64,000 nucleotides of DNA from Mycetohabitans rhizoxinica HKI 454 (GTDB lineage: Bacteria; Pseudomonadota; Gammaproteobacteria; Burkholderiales; Burkholderiaceae): the NCBI RefSeq assembly GCF_000198775.1, contig NC_014718.1, positions 405,880 through 469,879 on the forward strand, read 5' to 3'. Positions 48,399 to 57,823 of this stretch are shown here, one piece after another (position 1 is the stretch's first letter; each line of letters begins with the position of its first letter). Both the position numbers and the translations under genes were made by a program. Under the pieces are notes generated by a model, which was not told where the DNA came from, made no database searches, and saw only the letters and a list, made by a program, of their open reading frames with translations.

Positions 48399-51300
48399 TC
48401 AACCCGCACGAAGATCACCGTAGGAAGCATCGTGCCCCGGCACCCGTTCACGCGCGAGCACTGATGCAAGCGCCGCGCCGGTATGGCTATGCCGGACCTT
48501 GACGAGCCCTTCGGGCGCCGCGGCGGCCACCACCGTCCCGCCGCCGGCGCCGCCTTCCGGACCCAGGTCGATGATCCAATCCGCCTCGGCGATCACATCC
48601 AGGTCGTGCTCGATCACGACGACGCTGTGCCCGGCATCGACGAGCCGGTGCAGCACATGGATTAGTTTCGCGACATCGGCCATGTGCAGGCCGACCGTCG
48701 GCTCATCAAGCACATATAACGTATGCGGAGCGCGCTGGCCGCGTCGCGCGACGTCATCACGGACCTTGCTCAATTCGGTGATGAGCTTAATGCGCTGTGC
48801 CTCGCCCCCAGACAACGTCGGCGACGGCTGCCCCAGCGTCAAGTAGCCCAGCCCCACGTCCTTCATCAACTGCAACGGATGTGCGATCGATGAGATCGCG
48901 CCAAAAAACTCGACTGCCTCATCAATCTCCATGGTCAGCACGTCACCGATGCTGCGGCCGCGCCACGTGACAGCCAGCGTCTCCGGATTGAACCGTTGCC
49001 CGTGACAAACATCACACGGCACCTTGACGTCCGGCAGGAAGCTCATGCCGATCGTGCGCACGCCCTGTCCTTCGCACGCTGGACAGCGGCCGTCGCCGGT
49101 GTTGTACGAAAAGCGCGATACCTGGTAGCCGCGCGCCCGCGCCTCCAGCGTCTGCGCAAACAGCTTGCGGATCGCATCCCAGATGCCAATGTACGTGGCC
49201 GGACAGGAGCGCGGCGTCTTGCCAATTGGCGTCTGGTCCACTTCCAGCACCCGATCGATGCCGTCCCAGCCGGTAATCGACTCACAACCGCGCCACAGAT
49301 GACGGACACTGACACGCGGGCGAGCGTCGGTGCGCGCCAGCACGCTGGCGCGTCGAGCGCGTGCCGACACGTTGTCGGCGTCACCCTGTGCCGCTTTGCG
49401 CGCGCGACGCTGTGCCGGCGATGACAGCACCGAGCGCCCGACCGCATCGAGCAGGTTCGCCATCAGGACATCGCGCGCGAGCGTCGACTTGCCGGAACCC
49501 GATACGCCCGTGATCGCAACCAGCCGCGCCAGCGGAATATCGACCGTCACATCGCGCAGGTTGTGCAGCGACGCGCGCTGCACGGTCAGCCAACGCGACG
49601 GCGCCATGCGGCTGGCCGCATCGACAGCGCGCCTCGGCTGCAACGGGTGCACGATCGGTTGTGCGAGATAGCGGCCCGTCAACGACCGCGGGTCCGCCGC
49701 GATGTCGGCGACACGGCCGGATGCGACGAGCGTACCGCCGCGCTTGCCCGCGCCGGGCCCGATGTCGATGATATGGTCCGCGCGCCGGATCGTGTCCTCG
49801 TCGTGCTCGACAACGACCAGCGTGTTGCCCTTGTCGCCGAGCTTGCGCAGTGCGTCCAGCAAAATCCGGTTGTCGCGCGGATGCAGTCCGATCGTCGGTT
49901 CGTCCAGCACATAGCACACCCCTTGTAGGTTGCTGCCAAGCTGCGCGGCAAGGCGGATGCGTTGAGCTTCGCCACCGGACAAACTTGGCGCCGCACGATC
50001 CAAGCTCAGGTAGCCCAACCCGACCTCTTCGAGAAATTCGAGCCGGCTTTGTATCTCGCTGACGACGTCGCGCGCAATCTCCGCCTCGCGCCCGCCCATC
50101 TGCAATTGACTGATCCAGTGTCGCGTATCCGATACTGTCCACTGCGCAACCGCGACGATGGGCTGACCGGCAAACGTGATCGCCCGCGACACGTCGTTCA
50201 ACCGCGTGCCGCCACAATCCGGGCAAGGTGTGTCGCCGACGCCTTCAGGCTCTTGCTCTTCGGAGGGCAGCGTTTGCTCACGACCCCGCTCATCACCGCC
50301 GACGACCGTATCGTCGAACGCAGCGCGTTGCTCACGCGTCAGTTTCAAACCGGTACCCACGCATGTCGTGCACCAGCCATGCTTGCTGTTGTACGAGAAC
50401 ATACGCGGATCCAACTCCGGGTAGCTAGTGCCGCACACCGGGCACGCACGCTTGGTCGAAAACACCTTGATCGCGCCGATATTGGCGCCTGAGCCGCCGC
50501 GCGTCATGCCGTCGAGCAGGCCGTCCAGCGGCGCGAGCACGTGCATCACGCCCTTGCCGACCTCGAGCGTGTCCGCCAGCAGGCGGCGCAACTCGCCTTC
50601 GTGATCTGCCGACACGACCAGATCGGCGACCGGCAATTCGATCGTATGCTCGCGGAAGCGGTCCAGCTTCGGCCACGGATCGACACCGACGAACGCGCCA
50701 TCGACACGCAGGTGCGTATTGCCCCGTGCCTTTGCCCACTTAGCCAGGTCCGTGTAGACGCCCTTGCGGTTCACGACGAGTGGAGCGAGCAGGCCGATAT
50801 GCTGCCCCTTGTAGTCACGCAGCAACTGTGCGGCGATCGACTCAATGCTCTGCGACGTGACCGGCGTGCCGTCATGCACGCAATGCTGCACACCCAGCTT
50901 CACATACAGCAGACGCAGAAAGTGCCACACTTCGGATGTCGTCGCGACCGTGCTCTTGCGGCCGCCGCGCGACAACCGTTGCTCGATGGCGACGGTCGGT
51001 GGAATACCATACACCGCGTCAACTTCCGGCCGACCAGCGGGCTGCACAATCGAGCGAGCATACGCGTTCAGCGACTCGAGATAGCGGCGCTGTCCCTCAT
51101 GGAACAGAATGTCGAACGCGAGCGTCGACTTGCCCGAGCCCGACACCCCAGTGACCACATTGAACTTACCGTGGGGGATATCGACGTCAAGCGATTTCAG
51201 ATTGTGCTCGCGCGCGTTGACGATCCGCACCGCATGCTCGGGGCTCGCGTGCCGCACGCGCCCCGCCGTCAACGCCGTTTGCAGCGCAACGCCGGCGGCA

Positions 51301-54300
51301 GCGGCCTCGCCAGCCAGGTACGGCACCAACGGCTCGTTCACGCCATGCGCACCGGGCAATGTCGCCCTGACGTCACCTGCTTGCAATGCCCGATCGTATT
51401 GCAACAGCGCCTGACCTGTGTGCGACTGCGCGCAGCGCTTCACCTCTTCCGGCGTGCCACTGCACACGAGCTTGCCGCCCGCATCACCACCGTCGGGGCC
51501 GAGATCGATCAACCAATCCGCCGCGCGGATCACATCGAGGTTATGCTCAATCACAATCAGTGAATGACCACGCTCGAGCAGCTTGCCGAATGCGCGCATT
51601 AGCTTCGCGATGTCGTCGAAGTGCAAACCAGTGGTCGGCTCGTCGAACATGAACAACCGTGTCGGCACGGTGCCCGCACCCCGGCCCGGCGTGGTCTCGG
51701 CAAGAAAACCGGCGAGCTTGAGCCGCTGCGCTTCACCGCCGGACAGCGTCGGCACCGGCTGCCCGAGTTTCACATATTCGAGTCCGACGTCGACGATCGG
51801 CTGCAACACGCGCAGCACTTCCCCATCGCTGGCGAACAGCGCCGTCGCCTCGCTGACCGTCAACTCCAGTACGTCGGTGATTGCCAGGCGCCGCGTCGCG
51901 CCGCCTGGCGCCGTGCGCTCGATCGTCACGTCCAAGACTTCCGCACGATAACGCTTGCCGTCGCAATCTGGGCAGCGCAGGTACACGTCGCTGAGGAACT
52001 GCATCTCGACGTGCTCGAACCCCGAGCCACCACATGTCGGACAGCGCCCGTCCCCGGCATTGAAACTGAATGTGCCGGCCGTGTAGCCACGCTGCAGCGC
52101 GAGCGGCGCCTTGGCGAACAGCTTGCGGATTTCGTCAAACGCGCCGACATAGCTGGCCGGGTTCGACCGCGCCGTCTTGCCGATCGGTGATTGGTCCACG
52201 AACACGACCTCGCCCAATGCGTCGGCGCCGCGCAGCGCGCGATAGGCGCCCGGCGCGTCGGTCGGCTTGCCAAAGTGGCGCGCCAGGGCCGGGTACAGCA
52301 CGTCCTGCAGCAACGTTGATTTACCGGAGCCGGACACGCCTGTCACGCACACCAGTCGCTGCAGCGGAATCTCGACGGTGACGTCGCGCAGGTTGTGCTC
52401 GGTCGCCCCTTCGAGCACCAGTCTTCGCGTTTGCGCATCGACGGGGCGACGCAGCCACTCGGATGCATCGGCGACACGCTTGCGGCCGCCCAGATATGCG
52501 CCGGTCAGCGTCGCCGCGTCGCGTACGTCAACTGGCGTGCCGTCGTAGACGATCGTGCCGCCACGCTCCCCTGGACCGGGGCCCATGTCAATCAGGCGGT
52601 CGGCCGCAAGCATCACAAGCGGATCATGCTCGACGACCACCAGTGTGTTGCCGGCGTCGCGCAATCGCTGCATCGCCTCGATAATCCGGCCGAGGTCGCG
52701 CGGGTGCAAGCCAATACTGGGCTCGTCCAACACAAACAACGTATTGACCAGCGACGTGCCCAACGCGGTCGTCAGGTTGATCCGCTGCACCTCACCGCCG
52801 GACAGCGTGCGACTCTGTCTGTCCAGCGTCAGGTAGCCAAGACCGACGTCGCACAAGTAGCGCAAGCGGGTGCGCACTTCGGCCAACAACAGCTTCAGTG
52901 CATCGTCGAGCAACAGACTCGGCAGCGTTAGCTCGTCAAAAAACCGGCAGATGCGCTCGATCGGCATCAGCATCAAATCATGGATCGTCAAGCCAGGCAA
53001 CGCTTCGAGCTGCGCACGCGTCCAGTCCACGCCGCGCGGCATGAACCGCTGCTCACGCGGTAACACCACGTCCGCGTTGGCTTGTGTGCCGAGCCGCCAC
53101 AGCAGCGCATCGGTCTTGAGCCGTGCACCGCCGCACGTATCGCAGGGCGTATAGCTGCGATACTTCGACAGCAGCACGCGGATATGCATCTTGTACGCCT
53201 TCGATTCCAAATAATCGAAGAAACGCCGTACGCCATACCACTGCCGCTGCCAATCGCCGTCCCAATCCGGCGAGCCGTTGATTACCCAATCGCGATGCTG
53301 CGCGAACAACTGCGCCCACGGCGTGTCGCGCGGGATGCCCGCGCGCGCCGCATAACGTATTAGGTCGTCCTGGCATTCCTTCCACGCAGGGGTCTGCATC
53401 GGCTTGACCGCACCATCGCGCAGCGACTTGCGCTCGTCCGGGATCACCAGCCCAAGATCGACGCCGATCACGCGGCCAAAACCGCGACACTTGTCGCACG
53501 CGCCATAGGGCGAATTGAACGAGAACAAGGCCGGCTGCGGCTGCGCGTAGCGCAAATCACTGTCCGGGCAATGCAGGCCGGTCGAGAAGCGCCAGGTCTG
53601 CGCGGGTACGTCACCGTGCTCGGGCACCTGCACATCGACGCGGCCGCCGCCGCGCTTGAGCGCCGTCTCGATCGCCTCTACGACCCGCGCCTTGTCAGCG
53701 CCGTGCACGCGGAAACGATCCGCGACGACGTCCAGCAGCTTGCGGGAACCGGACGCGGCAGCAACCACGCGCTGCGCGTGCACGCGCGTATAACCGCTTG
53801 CCGATAGCCACTGCTCGACTTCCGCCTCCGTTGCGGTGTCCGGCAGCTCAATTGGGAACGTCACGATCACCCGCGGATCGCGCTCGCGTGTGCGTTCGAC
53901 AAGCTCCGCGTAGATCGTCTCGGGCGTATCGTGGCGCACTCGCTGCGCGGTCTGCCGGTCAAATAGCTCCGCGGCACGCGCATAGAGCAGCTTCAGATGG
54001 TCGTTCAACTCGGTCATCGTGCCGACGGTCGAACGTGAACTGCGCACCGGATTCGTCTGGTCGATCGCGATGGCCGGCGGCACGCCATCGACCCGATCTA
54101 CCTGTGGGCGGTCCATACGGTCCAAAAACTGACGCGCATACGCGCTGAAAGTCTCGACATAGCGACGCTGCCCTTCCGCATAGAGCGTGTCGAACACGAG
54201 GCTCGACTTGCCGGAGCCCGACGGTCCGGTCACCACCGTCATCTCGCCCGGATACAAGTCGAGGTCGAGGTTCTTCAGGTTATGCTGGCGCGCGCCACGG

Positions 54301-54326
54301 ATACGGATTGAGTTCGAGGAAGACAA
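48399..54326 (-). CDS. uvrA: Double-length UvrA-like ABC protein (tandem UvrA fusion)
   Basis: About 1975 residues, twice the length of normal UvrA, the damage-recognition ATPase of nucleotide-excision repair. Each half is a complete UvrA. Walker A motifs lie near residues 34 (GPSGSGKSSL), 662 (GVSGSGKSTLL), 1058 (GVSGSGKSTLA) and 1605 (GVSGSGKSTLA); four LSGGE signatures precede four Walker B segments (VLDEPSIGLHP, MFDEPTTGLHF and so on). Zinc-finger pairs (CDKCRGFG, CPTCGGSG, CPDCGG, CPACEGQG) are visible. The protein thus resembles a fused UvrA dimer; it may be a self-protection or repair paralogue. The first codon is TTG at 54324-54326. A three-codon ORF (ATG GTC GGA TAA) behind GGAGG ends one base before this TTG, suggesting coupled translation. 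Confidence 0.88.
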   Translation of the reverse strand: MSSSNSIRIRGARQHNLKNLDLDLYPGEMTVVTGPSGSGKSSLVFDTLYAEGQRRYVETFSAYARQFLDRMDRPQVDRVDGVPPAIAIDQTNPVRSSRSTVGTMTELNDHLKLLYARAAELFDRQTAQRVRHDTPETIYAELVERTRERDPRVIVTFPIELPDTATEAEVEQWLSASGYTRVHAQRVVAAASGSRKLLDVVADRFRVHGADKARVVEAIETALKRGGGRVDVQVPEHGDVPAQTWRFSTGLHCPDSDLRYAQPQPALFSFNSPYGACDKCRGFGRVIGVDLGLVIPDERKSLRDGAVKPMQTPAWKECQDDLIRYAARAGIPRDTPWAQLFAQHRDWVINGSPDWDGDWQRQWYGVRRFFDYLESKAYKMHIRVLLSKYRSYTPCDTCGGARLKTDALLWRLGTQANADVVLPREQRFMPRGVDWTRAQLEALPGLTIHDLMLMPIERICRFFDELTLPSLLLDDALKLLLAEVRTRLRYLCDVGLGYLTLDRQSRTLSGGEVQRINLTTALGTSLVNTLFVLDEPSIGLHPRDLGRIIEAMQRLRDAGNTLVVVEHDPLVMLAADRLIDMGPGPGERGGTIVYDGTPVDVRDAATLTGAYLGGRKRVADASEWLRRPVDAQTRRLVLEGATEHNLRDVTVEIPLQRLVCVTGVSGSGKSTLLQDVLYPALARHFGKPTDAPGAYRALRGADALGEVVFVDQSPIGKTARSNPASYVGAFDEIRKLFAKAPLALQRGYTAGTFSFNAGDGRCPTCGGSGFEHVEMQFLSDVYLRCPDCDGKRYRAEVLDVTIERTAPGGATRRLAITDVLELTVSEATALFASDGEVLRVLQPIVDVGLEYVKLGQPVPTLSGGEAQRLKLAGFLAETTPGRGAGTVPTRLFMFDEPTTGLHFDDIAKLMRAFGKLLERGHSLIVIEHNLDVIRAADWLIDLGPDGGDAGGKLVCSGTPEEVKRCAQSHTGQALLQYDRALQAGDVRATLPGAHGVNEPLVPYLAGEAAAAGVALQTALTAGRVRHASPEHAVRIVNAREHNLKSLDVDIPHGKFNVVTGVSGSGKSTLAFDILFHEGQRRYLESLNAYARSIVQPAGRPEVDAVYGIPPTVAIEQRLSRGGRKSTVATTSEVWHFLRLLYVKLGVQHCVHDGTPVTSQSIESIAAQLLRDYKGQHIGLLAPLVVNRKGVYTDLAKWAKARGNTHLRVDGAFVGVDPWPKLDRFREHTIELPVADLVVSADHEGELRRLLADTLEVGKGVMHVLAPLDGLLDGMTRGGSGANIGAIKVFSTKRACPVCGTSYPELDPRMFSYNSKHGWCTTCVGTGLKLTREQRAAFDDTVVGGDERGREQTLPSEEQEPEGVGDTPCPDCGGTRLNDVSRAITFAGQPIVAVAQWTVSDTRHWISQLQMGGREAEIARDVVSEIQSRLEFLEEVGLGYLSLDRAAPSLSGGEAQRIRLAAQLGSNLQGVCYVLDEPTIGLHPRDNRILLDALRKLGDKGNTLVVVEHDEDTIRRADHIIDIGPGAGKRGGTLVASGRVADIAADPRSLTGRYLAQPIVHPLQPRRAVDAASRMAPSRWLTVQRASLHNLRDVTVDIPLARLVAITGVSGSGKSTLARDVLMANLLDAVGRSVLSSPAQRRARKAAQGDADNVSARARRASVLARTDARPRVSVRHLWRGCESITGWDGIDRVLEVDQTPIGKTPRSCPATYIGIWDAIRKLFAQTLEARARGYQVSRFSYNTGDGRCPACEGQGVRTIGMSFLPDVKVPCDVCHGQRFNPETLAVTWRGRSIGDVLTMEIDEAVEFFGAISSIAHPLQLMKDVGLGYLTLGQPSPTLSGGEAQRIKLITELSKVRDDVARRGQRAPHTLYVLDEPTVGLHMADVAKLIHVLHRLVDAGHSVVVIEHDLDVIAEADWIIDLGPEGGAGGGTVVAAAAPEGLVKVRHSHTGAALASVLARERVPGHDASYGDLRAG

Positions 54327-54641
54327 TTTATCCGACCATTTTTGAATACCTCCCGATACTGTACACGCATACAGTATTTTTGTCTTCTAGGATCGGATCA
54401 GCGGCACGCCTCACCGCTTGGTTATTATTCTCACGTCACAGGTCCCTGCTGCGCCGCGTCGCCCGCCGCCAAAAAATTCCGGCGCGCGTGCATGTAAAAA
54501 ACGCCAAGAGAGCGTGCGCGTCCGACACCCGACCGTGTCCCGACGCCGACTCACTGCTGCAGTTGACCGACATTGGGCTGTGGATGTCGTTTTACGGCAA
54601 CCAATCAAATATTTACACACCGTTTTTTTGGCGAGTGGACA
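54327..54641. other. Intergenic region between divergent uvrA and small membrane gene
   Basis: About 315 bases with both promoters. It contains the uvrA leader mini-ORF near 54327-54340. No other gene seen. Confidence 0.35.
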
Positions 54642-54893
54642 ATGCAAGATTCCCGCTTGGAGAACGTCGTGTCTGATCTGTCCGTCTTGAAGTATTCGAT
54701 CCGCCATGGCGGCGGAAAAGGCCGCAAAAGGCAGCAAACACTTCACCGCCGTCTGCGCGTGCGCCGATGGCTGGATGCGCTGGCGTTGACCGGCGTTGTC
54801 ATCGCAACGGCAACGATCGTCGCAGGCCATCCGACGCTCGGACTGGGCTTCTATCTCGCTTCGACGCTGCCCCTTGTATTCCATGGGAGGTGA
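54642..54893 (+). CDS. Small single-pass membrane protein, unknown
   Basis: An 83-residue protein starting MQDSRLENVVSDLSVLKYSI. It has an Arg/Lys/Gln-rich segment (GRKRQQTLHRRLRVRRWLDA) that would stay cytoplasmic, followed by one hydrophobic helix (LALTGVVIATATIVAGHPTL) and a second weaker one (GLGFYLASTLPLVF). The ATG at 54642 has only a weak GAG-type ribosome binding site. I do not recognise the family. Confidence 0.55.
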   Translation: MQDSRLENVVSDLSVLKYSIRHGGGKGRKRQQTLHRRLRVRRWLDALALTGVVIATATIVAGHPTLGLGFYLASTLPLVFHGR

Positions 54894-54947
54894 TGCGCCA
54901 ACAATGCGAGCGAAGATGAACCATGCGCTGGATAGGCGCTGCCACGC

Positions 54948-55572
54948 TTATGCAGCCCGGGCCAACGTGCGCCGCGCCGGCATCAATCGCCGGTCCCACT
55001 GGCCGAGCATACGTGCCGCAACCGGCGGTTTGCTCAGAATAGCGCTGTCATAGCGTTTGTCAGCAAATCGCATCACGTCAACGAGGCGAAATCCCTGTGA
55101 ACGATAGAATGCGATCAGGTGCGACGCCGGATACGGGGTATCGAGCGCGAGCGCCGCGTAGCCGCGGGTGGCCGCCCAATGCTCGGCGAACGCTAGCAGC
55201 ATCGTGCCGAGCCCGCGTCCTTGCCATGCCGGATCGATGCCAAACTGACGCAGCGTCGCAACATCACGCAGCCGATAGTAATCGCATGCGGAATCGACAT
55301 CGCGGGCATACAACGTCATTGTGCCGATTGGCGCAGAGCCATATGCCGCGACGAAGCAATCGCCGGCCCGCGCACGTTGCATCGTCGAGATGACCGGCTG
55401 ATCGACGCAGGTGCAGTTCAGCCCCATGGCCCCAAGGCCGGCGAATGCCACGATGCAGCATAGCGGTCAACGACGCATAGGAATCCACGCGTGGATCGAA
55501 TCGTCTGAGCGTGACGCTCCGTCCGACTGTTCGCGCCTTGCCATCATCGACATACGAGCGCTGCAATGACAT
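54948..55572 (-). pseudogene. GNAT acetyltransferase with one-base frameshift
   Basis: From ATG at 55572 (strong GGAGGAGG upstream) the frame reads MSLQRSYVDDGKARTVGRSV through SYASLTAMLHR. It must then shift to continue AFAGLGAMGLNCTCVDQPVI to the end, which holds the acetyl-CoA loop WQGRGLG and SHLIAFYRSQGFR. The shift is one extra G in CATCGTGGCA near 55440. The two parts join to a normal GNAT of about 207 residues. Only a 167-residue form lacking the first strand could be made from a later start, so function is doubtful. Confidence 0.75.
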
Positions 55573-55736
55573 GCGACCTCCTCCACACTGAATCAGCTGT
55601 ACGAAGTCTAGAGCCCGGCTTTGCGGCGTCGCAAGAAAAAATACCGTAAAAACAGCGACGAACCGGCGTCGCAACGCGCGCTGCGCCGTCAGGCCGCGTG
55701 ACTCGCAGGCCACGCGGGTGCCGATCGTACTGCGCT

Positions 55737-55946
55737 CGTTATATTCGTGCCAATAGCGATATTGATCGTTGTATTGCCGTCAATGCCTTTGTTGATCGTT
55801 ATATTGACGCCAGTATCGTTGCTGATCGTTATATTGGCGCCAGTACCGTTGTCGGTCGTTATATTGCCGCCAATACCGTTGTTGGTCGTTATATTGGCGC
55901 CAGTATCGTTGTCGATCGTTATATTGGCGCCAGTACCACTGCTGAT
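55737..55946 (-). repeat. 30-bp tandem minisatellite, seven units
   Basis: Seven consecutive 30-bp units (starts 55737, 55767, 55797, 55827, 55857, 55887, 55917) of the pattern CGTTATATTGRCGCCAGTA on the plus strand. On the minus strand each encodes RYWRQYNDRQ or RYWRQYNDQQ. The two leftmost units are more diverged, as expected at the edge of an array. Confidence 0.92.
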
Positions 55947-56100
55947 CACGACGCGCCCGCTCGCTCGCGTTGTCGCTGATGCGCATGCGCCAATCGTCGT
56001 TTCCGTGCTGCATGGTGCCCGGCTCCACGGCCACGCATCGAAGCGCGTACGCAAGGATCATCGTGGCCAGCAGCATCGCTCGTTTCTTGTGCACCGACAT
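55780..56100 (-). CDS. Exported protein of aromatic YWRQYND repeats
   Basis: The 106-residue protein begins MSVHKKRAMLLATMILAYAL with a Sec-type signal peptide ending near CVAVEPG. After NDDWRMRISDNASERARRDQ come five tandem YWRQYND units. Stop TGA at 55780 sits where the repeat should have TGG (Trp); beyond it the same frame continues RQYNDQYRYWHEYNERST, so the array originally went at least two units further. The protein could bind polymers or membranes through its Tyr/Trp/Arg pattern, but no family is known to me. The start is either the ATG at 56098-56100 or an upstream Met at 56133. Confidence 0.6.
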   Translation of the reverse strand: MSVHKKRAMLLATMILAYALRCVAVEPGTMQHGNDDWRMRISDNASERARRDQQWYWRQYNDRQRYWRQYNDQQRYWRQYNDRQRYWRQYNDQQRYWRQYNDQQRH

Positions 56101-56319
56101 TCTCCATTGCATGGCTTGTACGGGACGTGGCACGGTAACGTGGCATCGCGGTCACGTGCCAAAACAACTTCGCATGCGGCGCGACGGTAACGCAGTGCCA
56201 AATACAAAATTCGTCAAGCCGGTCATGCTTTCGGATACATTGGCGACCCTGGCGGATCACCACATGGACAACCCAGGCAAGAGGGCGCAGAAAACAAACG
56301 GTGTCGAAGGCATGCTTGA

Positions 56320-56480
56320 CGTCGGCAACGGCATCACTGAGTTGTTGGACGATATCGAGAAGCTGTGCGAACACTTGCGCATCGAGCACTGGGTCGTGTT
56401 CGGCGGCTCATAGGGTACGCCGCTCGCACTCGCCTATGGCAAGAGCTTGCGGGCTTACCTCGCAAGGCACCGTGATGGCA
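56320..56480 (+). pseudogene. Proline iminopeptidase remnant
   Basis: The plus strand reads GNGITELLDDIEKLCEHLRI, EHWVVFGGS, then a TAG at 56411-56413, then GTPLALAYGKSL. This matches the nucleophile region of proline iminopeptidases (VFGGSWGSTLALAYxxxHP), with the Trp after GGS changed to a stop and the Ser of GSWGS reading P/T. Only about 50 codons of the roughly 310-codon gene remain. Confidence 0.65.
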
Positions 56481-57183
56481 GCTGAGCTACCTTTTGCTAT
56501 CGGTCACGCTGCGGGGCACATGTTGATTAACGGACATCTCAATCGAAACGCTTTTATCCTGACAGGTTGCAGACGCTGTTGACTCCACCAAGACGCCTCG
56601 TTGCTGGCTCCCAGACTGGCGACGAAGTCCCGCGCCTATCATCAAAGCTGCAGAGCGTTTCATACGGCTTTTATGCGACTAGGCCTCGGCGGCCGCTAAT
56701 AGTGCTTCGTTGGACGCAGGTCACAGTCATTCGTCGGGGTCATCGCGGACCGCATTAGAAGATGTCAGTTTGAACACAGAGAACTATAGGGCTACCTTTG
56801 ACAAAACTAGCCCATTCAGGTTTTGTTCGCAACGGGCGTCGTCCAGTCAAACGGTCGTCGTCCGGTCAATGTCCGCAGGCCCAGCAACGTCGCAGCGTTC
56901 TGTCACGATATAGGGCATCGTCAACGATGGGTTCAAGTGGACCTCGGATTCGGCTGGCCATAACCGCTACGACATGTCCAGCCCAGCGAACGTAAGGCTT
57001 AGGCAGCGCCTGATCAACGCCTTCGCCGCACCGTTGCCCTGCCCGCGACGTGAGGCGGTCCAAACATCGGCGTCGCACCATAGAATATTTAAATTTAATT
57101 CATAAAATCAATTAAATTTACCTAATCACATATCGGCGACATACTGGATTCCTGGACCAAGACCAGACAAACAGGAGGACCGA
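56481..57183. other. Intergenic region upstream of ahpC
   Basis: About 700 bases with no gene I can support. The last 120 bases (57080-57183) are A/T-rich and contain the ahpC promoter; CAGGAGG at 57171-57177 is the ahpC ribosome binding site. An OxyR site cannot be defined with certainty. Confidence 0.4.
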
Positions 57184-57746
57184 ATGTCGATCATCAACAG
57201 CCGGATCAAGCCGTTCAACGCAACCGCTTATCGCAACGGTCAATTCGTACCGGTCAGCAACCAGACGCTTAAGGACAAGTGGTCGGTGATCGTCTTCTAC
57301 CCGGCCGATTTCACCTTCGTCTGCCCGACCGAGCTCGGCGATCTAGCCGACCGGTACGCTGAGTTCCAGCAACTCGGTGTCGAGATCTACAGTGTATCAA
57401 CCGACACGCATTCCACACATAAAGCGTGGCACGACACGTCGGACACGATCGGCAAAATCGCCTACCCCATGATCGGCGACCCGACGCAAGCGATCTCGCG
57501 TCACTTCGACGTGCTCGTCGAAGAGGAAGGCATGGCGCTGCGGGCACATTCGTCGTCAATCCGGCAGGCGAGATCAAGTTATGCGAAATCCATGACAACG
57601 GCATCGGCCGCGACGCCGGTGAGTTGTTGCGCAAGGTGCAAGCGGCCCAGTATGTCGCTGCGCATCCAAGCGAAGTCTGCGCTGCGAAATGGTCCCCCGG
57701 CGCGCAAACGCTCAAGCCGTCGCTGGACCTGATCGGAAAGATCTGA
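57184..57746 (+). pseudogene. ahpC: Alkyl hydroperoxide reductase AhpC, frameshifted
   Basis: AhpC is a 2-Cys peroxiredoxin that reduces H2O2 and organic peroxides using AhpF. The first 120 residues are perfect ([20 protein letters not shown]; peroxidatic Cys47 in [17 protein letters not shown]). The frame then shifts at 57540-57545, where CTGCGGGCACA replaces the expected CTGCGGGGCACA (one G lost). In the next frame the correct end follows: [20 protein letters not shown] through the resolving-Cys motif [10 protein letters not shown] to LDLIGKI. Restored length is 187 residues. As written, the product loses its resolving cysteine and ends in foreign sequence at 57732. Since it sits right before intact ahpF, a sequencing error in the G run is possible. 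Confidence 0.85.
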
Positions 57747-57823
57747 CGCAAGGCGTCGCATGACGCGCGACGCCGTCACCCCGAAGGCGCCGCGCCCCCC
57801 AATCGTACCCAACTGGCACTGAC

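Noticed and set aside
50541-51563. Long plus-strand open frame antisense to the UvrA-like gene
   Set aside because: The minus strand encodes conserved UvrA motifs throughout; the plus frame is a by-product of GC-rich codons.
55737-55946. Seven evenly spaced repeats, considered as a CRISPR array
   Set aside because: Units are contiguous 30-bp copies without unique spacers, they are not palindromic, and they encode an in-frame peptide repeat.
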